Origin: Pelomyxa schiedti
Lineage: Eukaryota > Evosea > Pelobiontida > Pelomyxidae
DNA: 53,864 nucleotides
Assembly (NCBI GenBank): GCA_020536535.1
Contig: JAHLWZ010000899.1
Span: 1 to 53,864 of the forward strand
Direction: 5' to 3'
Every line of letters begins with the position of its first letter. The first letter of the stretch is position 1. Made by a program: the position numbers and the translations under genes. Below, one piece after another: positions 46,375-53,864 of the stretch. The notes under the pieces are model-generated. The model worked only from the letters and a program-made list of their open reading frames with translations. It had not been told where the DNA came from and ran no database searches.

Positions 46375-47917
46375 TTATTCCCTATGCACCAAGAAGTAGT
46401 CCTGTTGTGTTGGCATGGTTGGAGGATTTCTCGGAGGGAAAACAACAGCCATCATGTTGTCCAGCACAATGTGACCTTTCTTCTCTATTGTTCTGCCATG
46501 GTGCCCACACACTAACGTGAATTTGCTGCCATGCAGTTCAGTAGGCAAAGTGAGCACTTCACTACGTGCCGATAGCTGATTTGATATGACATAATACGGT
46601 AGTGTTATATGACAGCCGTTAGTGATGTCAAAAAGCCACGACACCCACATCAAGACAGTAGGTACCTGAGAGACACGAGGGACGGAGGTATCTCTTCTTA
46701 GGAGCATTTTGATTTGATCAGTGCAACTGACATCGTGGAGAAGGCCGGCGTGTATGCATATGATGTACTGGTCCTCTGGCAATTTGACTATTTGAGCCTG
46801 AAGCATTGTTTTGTAAATATGGTAAATACTTCAGAAAAAAGGATGAATTCAAAAGCATACCCACTTGAGCTGACGAAAAAATTGTTTGTGTCTTTCAGGG
46901 ACATTTTTAACTAAATCAGTATGGCTTCGGGCGTTGTATGATCGAAATGTATCAACATTGCAGTACACACTCGTGGATTCCCCATATCGAAGTCCCTAGA
47001 ACAGGGAACTATTTAGAGAATTTCTCACTGGAGAAGGGGCCGTACTTGGAGGTGCGTTTTATTTTTTACAGTTCCCCCATTCCAGAGGATTTCTCCAGGC
47101 TGTAGTCTTAGCAGTTTGGGAGGCAAGTCCCACGTCTGCGTAAATCCACCGGGAGGTTCTGGTAGAAGCTGCAAGTAAGCAGACATGGCATGGTCGTGAT
47201 TGCCTTTAGAAAGTATGAGTGAGCCACTTGTCAAGTCAAACAAACCATTTGAGTGCGGGGGGAGAAACCTGCAAGGAAGTACTGCCTTTGGTTTGGGTAG
47301 CGTGATGGCAGGTCAATAAGCCACTCTACCACCTCTTTCACCTTAGGACCACGATCAACATAGTCACCCAAAAAAATCACTATTGCCCTAGAGTAAGTAA
47401 AACAACCCCAAAACAAAATACCCTTTGGCGGTGAATACCTGTCAAATGCAGCATTCCCACAAGTAGCCCTTACTCTCTTATTTATGTTGGTTAGTTGTGC
47501 GTCCCATAATCACTGTGGGGTGTGCGAGCTTAGGTCCACAACAACACCAAAAAAAAGAGGCATGTTTCGACGGGGACGCACCTCCTCAGTTGACGCCCAC
47601 AACGCCACGAGGCCGTCGTAGTCCCCGTGTATGTCACTCACGCACACAACCGCGCATTCTCGCACCTGTCGTCCGCTCGCCCCCTCCGTCGTCCCACAAT
47701 CCCCGCCACTGCTTCGGCACGCCCCTTCGCCGGTCCCCGAATTCACCGTAGTAGTCGTCGAGGGGGGGCAGGAGGATGTCTTTGAGTCGGTTGAAACTAC
47801 ACCGTTGAGGTCGGTGCTGCTTACGTCGCAACACGCCGGGGCGACGTCGTCGCTGCCACTGGCCCACAACGACGCAAGGTACGCGCCAACTTGGAAGTCC
47901 CCCCCAACGTAGGTCAT
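46375..47917 (-). CDS. RLPH2-type PPP-family phosphatase
   Basis: Metallophosphatase of the Rhizobiales-like (RLPH) class, whose plant member RLPH2 is a PPP-fold tyrosine phosphatase. Start MTYVGGDFQVGAYLASLWAS at 47917; the first exon has a Ser/Thr/Cys-rich insert before VVCVSDIHGDYDGL. Then AIVIFLGDYVDRGPKVKEVV, YPNQRQYFLAGNHDHAMSAY, QIVKLPEDQYIICIHAGLLH, QIKMLLRRDTSVPRVS and FTLVCGHHGRTIEKKGHIVL, DNMMAVVFPPRNPP, ending FLVHRE. All metal-binding blocks (GDxHG, GDxxDRG, GNHD, HAGL, GHHG) are present; the first has Ser for Gly (SDIHG). The stop codon TAA lies inside an AATAAA on the minus strand. Six or seven exons. Confidence 0.88.
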
Positions 47918-48392
47918 GGATCGCGTGGATGTTTACTGTGATTGAAAAAGATGTGGATGAATGCATTTGTTTTTTTCATGTATAAAATCTCTCGTCAGCT
48001 CGACCCATCATCGCTTCAGAGCCAACAAGAAAAGAATATTCAGGAGAGGAAGTTTTCTTTTTGATTTAATAGTGCCCAAGCCACCACCTTACCGCAGCAC
48101 ATAGGCGCGGACCAGCGGCCGACCAACCTTACCGCAGCACATCGGCGCGGACCAGCCGGTCAGGCAAAAAACACCCCAAAGAGGCTACTTTGACATCAGG
48201 TTTGGGTGCAATCGTACAGAGTGGTGCCAAGGAAGGGATCGGCCGCTCCCCGCCTTATTAAAGAACAGGCCCACATAAATTGGACGCCCTCCCCTGGCTG
48301 TTCACCAGAGTGGTAACCCGCAACGCGGGCCGAGTTTTGTTTCTTCCTCTCGCATCGACTTTTGTTCGTGCCTCCCTCGCGGTCATTATGGG
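47918..48392. other. intergenic region with 31-bp direct repeats
   Basis: Upstream of the phosphatase start. It contains the tandem repeat at 48086-48156 and several GGCCG/CGGCC palindromes. No gene recognised. Confidence 0.45.
48086..48156. repeat. 31-bp direct repeat, two copies with 40-bp period
   Basis: Copy 1 is 48086-48116 and copy 2 is 48126-48156. Both read ACCTTACCGCAGCACAT, one variable base (A or C), then GGCGCGGACCAGC; 30 of 31 positions agree. The 9-bp spacer (GGCCGACCA) is GC-rich. The copies lie in otherwise unremarkable intergenic DNA. Confidence 0.9.
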
Positions 48393-48782
48393 ATGGAAAA
48401 AAAAAAGAAAGAGGAAACGGCAAAAGAAAAACAACAGCCGAAGGGCGTCGTGCGGATCTACGACAAACAGCGACACCCCCGCGCCCCCCACAACGACAAC
48501 AACAAAGACCTCCTCATCTCTTCACTCTCTGTCGAGATCTTCGATATATCGGCGCGGGGTGTCGTGTCGATCTCCGGCTCTAGTGTGCGGTTTTGTTTGC
48601 ATCAGACCAATTGTCACACCACCGCATTCCCCAGCAAACAACAGCAAGAAATCGTTCGTCTAGAGTGCATGGCATACGTCTTTTTTTTTGCGTGTTTCTG
48701 GAATGAACTGACATTGTGTTGTGTTCGTCACTGCATCATTTCCCTTTGGAGCGCTTTTCGTTCTTACTTCACTCTGGCATAA
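48393..48782 (+). CDS. hypothetical open frame, possible small gene
   Basis: An uninterrupted 129-codon frame starting MEKKKKEETAKEKQQPKGVV then RIYDKQRHPRAPHNDNNKDL, LISSLSVEIFDISARGVVSI. The first 90 residues look protein-like (basic head, then an alternating hydrophobic stretch); the last 40 are Cys/Phe-rich and less so, perhaps reading into an intron. No family recognised. Other frames are open over the same GC-rich stretch, so it may be chance. Confidence 0.25.
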   Translation: MEKKKKEETAKEKQQPKGVVRIYDKQRHPRAPHNDNNKDLLISSLSVEIFDISARGVVSISGSSVRFCLHQTNCHTTAFPSKQQQEIVRLECMAYVFFFACFWNELTLCCVRHCIISLWSAFRSYFTLA

Positions 48783-49590
48783 TTTTGAGGTTGGAGTCCA
48801 TTATCAATTAAATGGTCTAATTGCCATTCCCAGTTTCACACGGGAAAAATAAAAGGGACGTCTGCTCCTAAATGAACGGCGACTAAAAATCAAAGAGGCT
48901 CAAAGATAATAAGATACACAGACACAGCACTGTGCGGCGCCTGTTTGGAAATCGGGCGTAGGTTCTAAAGGAAACCCAAGTTACCTTTGGCTATGGCAGA
49001 CTTAGTATGTTGGGGATTTGAGCTTGAATTGAATTTTATGGGCGCAATATATCTATTATCCACTGGTCTGAGTAAATATGAATGAGAGTTTGAACAAAAT
49101 CGACAACAAAAGCTACAAAGTACAAGTAATTCCTCTGTACTGTCATATCTAATAAAAACTTGCAGATGTACCACTATTGGCTTTGTGTTCCTGCCTAGTT
49201 ATAGGTAAATGGCAAATGTATGCTACGCATTTAACTGCAACTATAAGGTTTCATTCTACAGGCACCCTTGGAAGTGCCAACACTCTACGCTTCAGAGTAT
49301 TGATGGTTTTCCCAGCTGATATTCAATACACACGTATCTCCAGCAATTAGGATCTGTATGATAGCTACTGTGCCTTTTTGAGTGCCAAGGGAATTTTGAA
49401 TATCATGGTGCAAGAAAAGTCTCTTTATACTTGGGTACAACCTTGCTTATGCACTAATACCACAAAGGACACCAAGCAATCACAATAGAAAGTGCACCCT
49501 GTCACTAAGCTGGTAATAAACTCTTTATTTTGTTCTAATTATTGGGGAAAGCCAAAGTTTTGTTGTTTTCAAACTTTTATTTTGCTTTGT
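48783..49590. other. gene-poor stretch
   Basis: About 800 AT-rich bases. Stop codons are frequent in all frames and I found no splice-consistent coding path. It contains short direct similarities typical of decayed sequence but nothing that can be named. Confidence 0.45.
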
Positions 49591-50039
49591 CTATGCCTTT
49601 GCATTAGCGCAGTAACAGGTCCTTTGGCATTTCCCCCCCCTTTTAACACAACCACACCTTTGGCTTGTGCACCGTTGGTCTACTTGACAGCGGCAACAGT
49701 TCCTTGCCTTGGTTGGCTTTTTTGGTGCCTCTTTTTGCACAGGTGCAGTTGCCTTGGCACTCGGGGTCTCCTCCTCTACCGTGTCCTTCGCTTCACTCGC
49801 GTGGTGCTGTACAGCATCAACGACGCTTTTGTCAACGTTGCCAGTACCATCGGCGTGACGTGCCACCTTATGGGGGCTGTGCGACTTAGAAAACAAAGAG
49901 AAGGGCAATAAGGGTACCGCGAGTTCTGCACGGTGTCAAGGAGCCCTACTTCCCGGCGCGACTTGCCCGCTGCCCTGCCACGTGGCCTCGTTCGAACTTT
50001 CTTCGTCTCGTCTCTTGTCTCAGTCCCTCGGCCGCTCAT
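49591..50039 (-). CDS. small CXC-type Cys-rich protein with histone-like MSGRG start
   Basis: Two exons (49950-50039 and 49591-49884, 65-nt intron), 127 aa. It begins MSGRGTETRDETKKVRTRPR, a basic tail like those of histones H2A/H4, then an Ala/Glu/Lys-rich linker. The C-terminus CCRCQVDQRCTSQRCGCVKR then GGKCQRTCYCANAKA has cysteines in the order CxC...C...CxC...C...CxC, the arrangement of tesmin/TSO1-type CXC modules that bind zinc and DNA. CXC modules normally occur in pairs in LIN54/TSO1, but single ones are known in transposon-derived proteins. I infer a chromatin or DNA-binding protein. The join is phase 0 and the short alternative start MPFSLFSKSHSPHK at 49908 reads through the intron. 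Confidence 0.55.
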
Positions 50040-51135
50040 TTTTTTGTTGCAACACCGACGTGCTACTAGTGCTTTCTTTTTGAAAAATTACTTAAGGAGC
50101 AACTGCAGCAACAGTAGCTCTTGTTGTCATCCTTCTGGACGACTGAGAAAAACGGAGGGATGGACATATTGGAGTGAGGAGGGTCCAAAAAGGGATGGTC
50201 TCAGTATCTACTGTCAGATGGAACCATCGGCAGGATTGTGGGAGGATCCAGGTAGTGGGGAACGGCGCTCTTATTCCTCTGCACAAGGGAAAGTGTAATG
50301 CACTCTTGTACCACACCGATGAATCTGGTATTGCTCACTTGATCTCATATATTTACCCAACTTCTTCATACTGTTAGTTCCTCCTGAGATTTCTGTTACG
50401 TTATTAAGTTATCACATCCTTCGCTTCGACTCTGCCGAGTCCCTTTGCTGGAGGAACTGCCCCTGGCTTCTTTTATTTGCTCGTGGCAGCACAGCAGGCC
50501 CTTCTTGTCCAAAGATGGAATCGGCACGTTGGCACGTTGAACACACCGTAGTGGATTCGCACTTGTGGAGTGCCAGCTTGGTTTTCCTGCCGTGTAATCC
50601 AAGTGCCTTGTTCCGCGGAACGCGGTGCACTGCAGTTGCACACTGGGGTCATTGATCAAAGTTTTCAAGTACACTGAACTCAACGGTAATCTTAATCAAA
50701 GTTGAGGGATTAGGTAAAGTGTTTCAGCATGGGGTTTACTGTGAAATCTTGTCCCATTGCAATGGGGAGTCCAGTGACATTGTCCTGCGCGATAATTAAT
50801 TCGGATTAGAAATCAGGGGTTTTTTAGGGAGTTTAAGCCGGATGTTTCTAGATGAGAAGTCCTATCCCAAGTAATGTAATTTAAGGGGATTTTCATGTTC
50901 CTTAGTAACCATCTCTTATATTGAGACCCTTATTCAATCACGTGGATATCAGACATAAGTCTCGAACCCCTCAGAATGAATTGCCCAAATACTTCTCACC
51001 TAGTCGATATGAGGTGAGACCAGAAGTATTACCTTAACCGCAGGTTCCACCCATAATGGTGCATTATAGCCAACTAAACTGAACTATTATCAGAAATCTA
51101 TAATTAACTAGACTAGAAAGAAATCTGGAGAGGTG
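50040..51135. other. gene-poor stretch with two weak open frames
   Basis: Plus strand about 50174-50377 ends GALIPLHKGKCNALLYHTDE SGIAHLISYIYPTSSYC; minus strand about 50396-50683 contains two overlapping frames, one reading HKCESTTVCSTCQRADSIFG. Neither has a recognised domain or a good splice partner. From about 50690 to 51130 all frames are closed. I treat this as non-coding or relic sequence. Confidence 0.35.
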
Positions 51136-51411
51136 ATGGAGTCCCACCCTGACAAAGAAAAAGCCATTTCACTTCTGCAGGATACTGTTCAGATTAACGA
51201 TTGACAAGCATTATAGCTCAGAAAATGCTATGACAGTGGAGATGGTGTCAAAAAAGCAGTTGAGCTTTACCAGAGGTCTGTGGAACGTGGCTCTGTTCAA
51301 GCAACATATAACCTCAGCCTCAGCAAACACTGCATGAAAGGCGATGGTTTACAGTTTACCCAGAACAATCCATTTCGCTTTGAATGGATAGGGCTTCAAA
51401 TATTCAGTTGA
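51136..51411 (+). pseudogene. decayed SEL1-repeat gene fragment
   Basis: Translated in one frame: MESHPDKEKAISLLQDTVQI ND, stop (51202-51204), QAL, stop (51214-51216), LRKCYDSGDGVKKAVELYQR, SVERGSVQATYNLSLSKHCM, KGDG, then unrelated sequence to a stop at 51409-51411. The GVKKAVELYQRSVERGSVQATYNL part is an SEL1-like (TPR-like) repeat, with AxxxYNLxxxxxxGDG at the end. Two in-frame stops, a lost second repeat and no neighbouring exons show that it is a relic. The frame is otherwise preserved, so the decay is fairly recent or the stops arose first. Confidence 0.7.
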
Positions 51412-51833
51412 CGCTGGAGATACACTTACATTACATCCTAACAAGACAGTCGTGCTATGGACGATGGGAAGTATACGTTTTGTTTTTTTTTGAAATCGCG
51501 ATTTCTCGTGGAAATACTGTGTGTGGCAGTACTTTAATTACGGTGAGCGGAGAAAAACAAAACACACCACTTGACGAAGCATGGCACCAAGCAGGATCTC
51601 TTTTTTCTCAACAAAATGGAAAATGACACGGAATTGAAGTCTCGCAGGGCAATTACTCTTGTCACCTGTCACCCAAGCCCAAAATCAAAACTTGAGTTTT
51701 TTCGTACGAAAGGGACGTTTTCTTTTTCCTAGTTGTGTAACAAACAAAGCAACAGATAGAGGCTTGGGGTTGGTATCAGGTGTTAAGGTTCATGGCGGGT
51801 TGGTCGGCACCACAAACCGCACCGGCGCCGCGG
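51412..51833. other. non-coding stretch between the SEL1 relic and the right-edge gene
   Basis: No supported gene. Holds the 3' flank of the right-edge minus-strand gene and a poly-T tract near 51482. Confidence 0.4.
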
Positions 51834-53864
51834 TCATCCACGTCCATCCTTGGAGTCGTGACACCCACAGAATCTAGCGTGTTGCCTGCCAATGGTGCCG
51901 GGGTGTGAGCGGCCGCGGGATGACGACGTAGGCGGCACGACGGGAACGTAGCGCGGGCGCGGCGTGGGGGGTTTGCCTGCTGATGATGAGGACTTGGCGG
52001 AAACTGAATCAATGCAGGCCTGCACCCACTTTGGGTGGGGAATTTGGTACCTTGGGGTAAGCTTCAGCTTCAGGCGGAGCAGTTGGTCGCTCATGGGAGG
52101 CTCCGAAAACACTGCCACAGTACCGGTAGGATCACGTTGGATTGTGGGCGCCGATGTAGGAAATGACCAGGGATCAGCTGAGGAGGGTGGTGGCATGGCA
52201 ATTGAGATTGGGACAGTGCGGGGATCAAAGGGCGTGGAGGGGGTGGTGGAACGGTGAGAGTGGTGTGAGGCTGAGGAGTGGGAATGGTGGGAGGCTGAGG
52301 AATGGGAATGTGGGTGGGAATTGTAACGTGAGGGTGTGGAGTTTGTTGATGTAGGAGGTGGTAGGATGAGAGAAGATGATGGCTCGGCGCTGCTGGATTG
52401 CCGGGTACCAGGCAGCACTTGCTCGGACTGGTGGTGGCGCAATGAGCGGTAGGATGGTGGTATTGAGGTAGGTGAGGTCCAGTCATAGAATAGGATAGAG
52501 TCATCTTCGTCATCGTTACCACCTGCATCCAAATCTGTAGAAGACATCTGAGCATCACTGGCACTCTCAGCGGGCACTGCCACGGCCGGATCCACAACGG
52601 AACTATGAAGCACGGAGAGCTGCGGCAGTGAACCTGGAATTGAGGGCGTCGGCTGCACTGAAGGAAGTTGCAAGAGGGGTGAGGACGGAACAGCCGGAAG
52701 CTGCTGTGAGTTGTCCAGCGAGGAAGGGAGTGCGTTAGTGGAATGGGGGGGAGAGGTAAAGGCCGAGTCTGACAAGAATGAGGAAGAGGAAGAAGGTACA
52801 GTCACTTCGTATTCCATATTGCTGTGTGGAGCAGGGGAGGATGATGGCTGTGTGGGGGTAAATTGGAGTGAGGTAGATGTGGCGCAATGATGGGGAGAGG
52901 GGTGTGTGGAATATGTTTCAGCACAATCGGACATGGTAGGTCCATCATCAGCATCAAAATCTCTTATTCTATTCATTTGATCACTGCGGGCCACGGTCAG
53001 GGCCACGGAAGTGTGATCCACTGAGGGTGGCAGTGAACTGGGAATTGAGGGTGGGGGCTGCAGGAGAGGTGATGTGGTCACCGCCGATGACCGAGCTGGT
53101 GAGGAAGGGGGTGAAGAATGGGGAGAGGGAAAGGCGGAGGCTGAAGCCGAAGAAAGTGCGGAACTTGTTCTCCCATCATCAAGCACAGGGTGCTTTTCAT
53201 AATCTATTATTGGGGCATCACTACTGCTGCTAGACTCAGCTGGCTTAATAACCACTTCTCCGGAATCAGCATGTTTCAAAGTGAACTGCAGGATCCTGCG
53301 TTTTTTCACTACCAGCTTGAGAAACTCAGGGTGAGGTATCATCAGAACCACTGGAGACTTTCTATGGGCTATCTTATATGTCTTCTTCTCTGCTGTTGTT
53401 GCTGCTTCTACAGTTTTGAACCGTACATAGTTCCTTGAACTCCAGCGCCTCACTTGACGCTTACTGACTTTGAATAACTTGGCCAGGCTGTCTCTGTTCA
53501 GACTGTCTCCACCGAACACTCGTCTAGTTCTGTGGTCCTTGGGGAATGTGGCTGCTGTGCCATCATCGTTATACTCGGCAGCTGGCTCGTGCAAGGCCAT
53601 CCCGCCGCGCTGGAGTGCTCTGCCAAGCAAAGCGGACACACGTGGCCTCTCGACCACGTAAATGTGGTCACCAACAGCAAAAACTCTGGCAAAAACACCC
53701 CTTCACATATGAGAATGGTAACTGATTCATGTGGCATTACACACCCTGTTCTGAGCAAGGATCGGACTCGTTTCTCGGTCACGTTTGGACCCAGAACTCT
53801 TTTAGTGTCCTTGGGGAGAGTGAGCGGTTTAATTCTCGGAATTCGCCCCGCGCGGTTCCCTCTG
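51834..53864 (-). CDS. large Ser/Pro-rich nuclear-like protein, 5' end beyond the window
   Basis: Partial: the reading frame continues upstream off the right edge. The last visible 5' exon codes LTLPKDTKRVLGPNVTEKRV RSLLRTG; an intron (about 53664-53725) then leads to VFAVGDHIYVVERPRVSALL, GRALQRGGMALHEPAAEYND and DSLAKLFKVSKRQVRRWSSR, which looks like a small helix-turn-helix or winged-helix type region with a basic recognition segment. About 350 residues of Ser/Pro/His-rich disordered sequence follow, with acidic patches (DAGGNDDEDDSILFYDW) and a His/Ser repeat (ASHHSHSSASHHSH). The end LKLKLTPRYQIPHPKWVQAC resembles the last helix of a BRCT domain, but no BRCT core is visible. Possibly a DNA-binding regulator; family unrecognised. 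Confidence 0.55.

Noticed and set aside
51136-51411. Stop-codon reassignment to explain the SEL1 frame
   Set aside because: TAA, TAG and TGA all terminate well-supported genes elsewhere in the window, so a pseudogene is the simpler reading.
1-53864. tRNA genes, CRISPR arrays, insertion sequences, bacterial operon signals
   Set aside because: No cloverleaf with A and B boxes, no regular repeat-spacer array and no transposase were seen; gene structure is eukaryotic throughout.

Overview
This window is nuclear DNA from a gene-dense unicellular eukaryote. The genes are multi-exon with GT-AG introns, mostly about 36-70 nt. The content is core eukaryotic: VPS51, ZNF598/Hel2, NAP1, a DENN protein, a BUB1/MAD3 checkpoint protein, a GATA factor and PLAC8. 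Mixed in are genes typical of protists or plants: a TmcB-like adenylyl cyclase, a plant-type rhamnose epimerase/reductase, an RLPH2-type phosphatase and a B12-dependent ethanolamine ammonia-lyase. I cannot name the species; an amoebozoan, an opisthokont-related protist or a comparable free-living flagellate/amoeba would all fit. No rRNA, tRNA, CRISPR or intact transposon was seen. All exon models are manual, built by joining reading frames at GT/AG sites so that family motifs stay in frame; no transcript data were available.

Left third (1-16.7 kb): a YdjC-family deacetylase-like protein, a BUB1/MAD3 homologue with a degenerate kinase domain, a small P-loop kinase-like protein, an unrecognised Tyr/Pro-rich protein, a small orphan gene, a ~6.7 kb membrane adenylyl cyclase gene, and a penta-EF-hand-like protein with a Met-Gly-Pro repeat.

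Middle (16.9-31.6 kb): a predicted single-pass membrane protein, an unrecognised ~550-600 aa protein, a DENND1-like Rab GEF, NAP1 with a poly-Asp tail, a GATA factor whose finger is split by two introns around a 24-nt microexon, a fused EutB-EutC ethanolamine ammonia-lyase, and a PLAC8 protein.

Right (31.7-53.9 kb): a tandem UBZ4-finger protein with a SUMO-interaction-like motif, a highly divergent V-ATPase B-like protein lacking a P-loop, a putative beta-sandwich DNA-binding protein sharing a 64-bp divergent promoter with ZNF598, VPS51, the rhamnose enzyme convergent with the RLPH2-type phosphatase, a sparse stretch (about 48-51.8 kb) with a 31-bp direct repeat, a small CXC-type Cys-rich protein and a decayed SEL1-repeat gene, and a large Ser/Pro-rich protein cut by the right edge.

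The genes do not form one pathway. The parts most worth attention are the EutBC fusion, the pseudokinase checkpoint protein and the ATPase-like protein.
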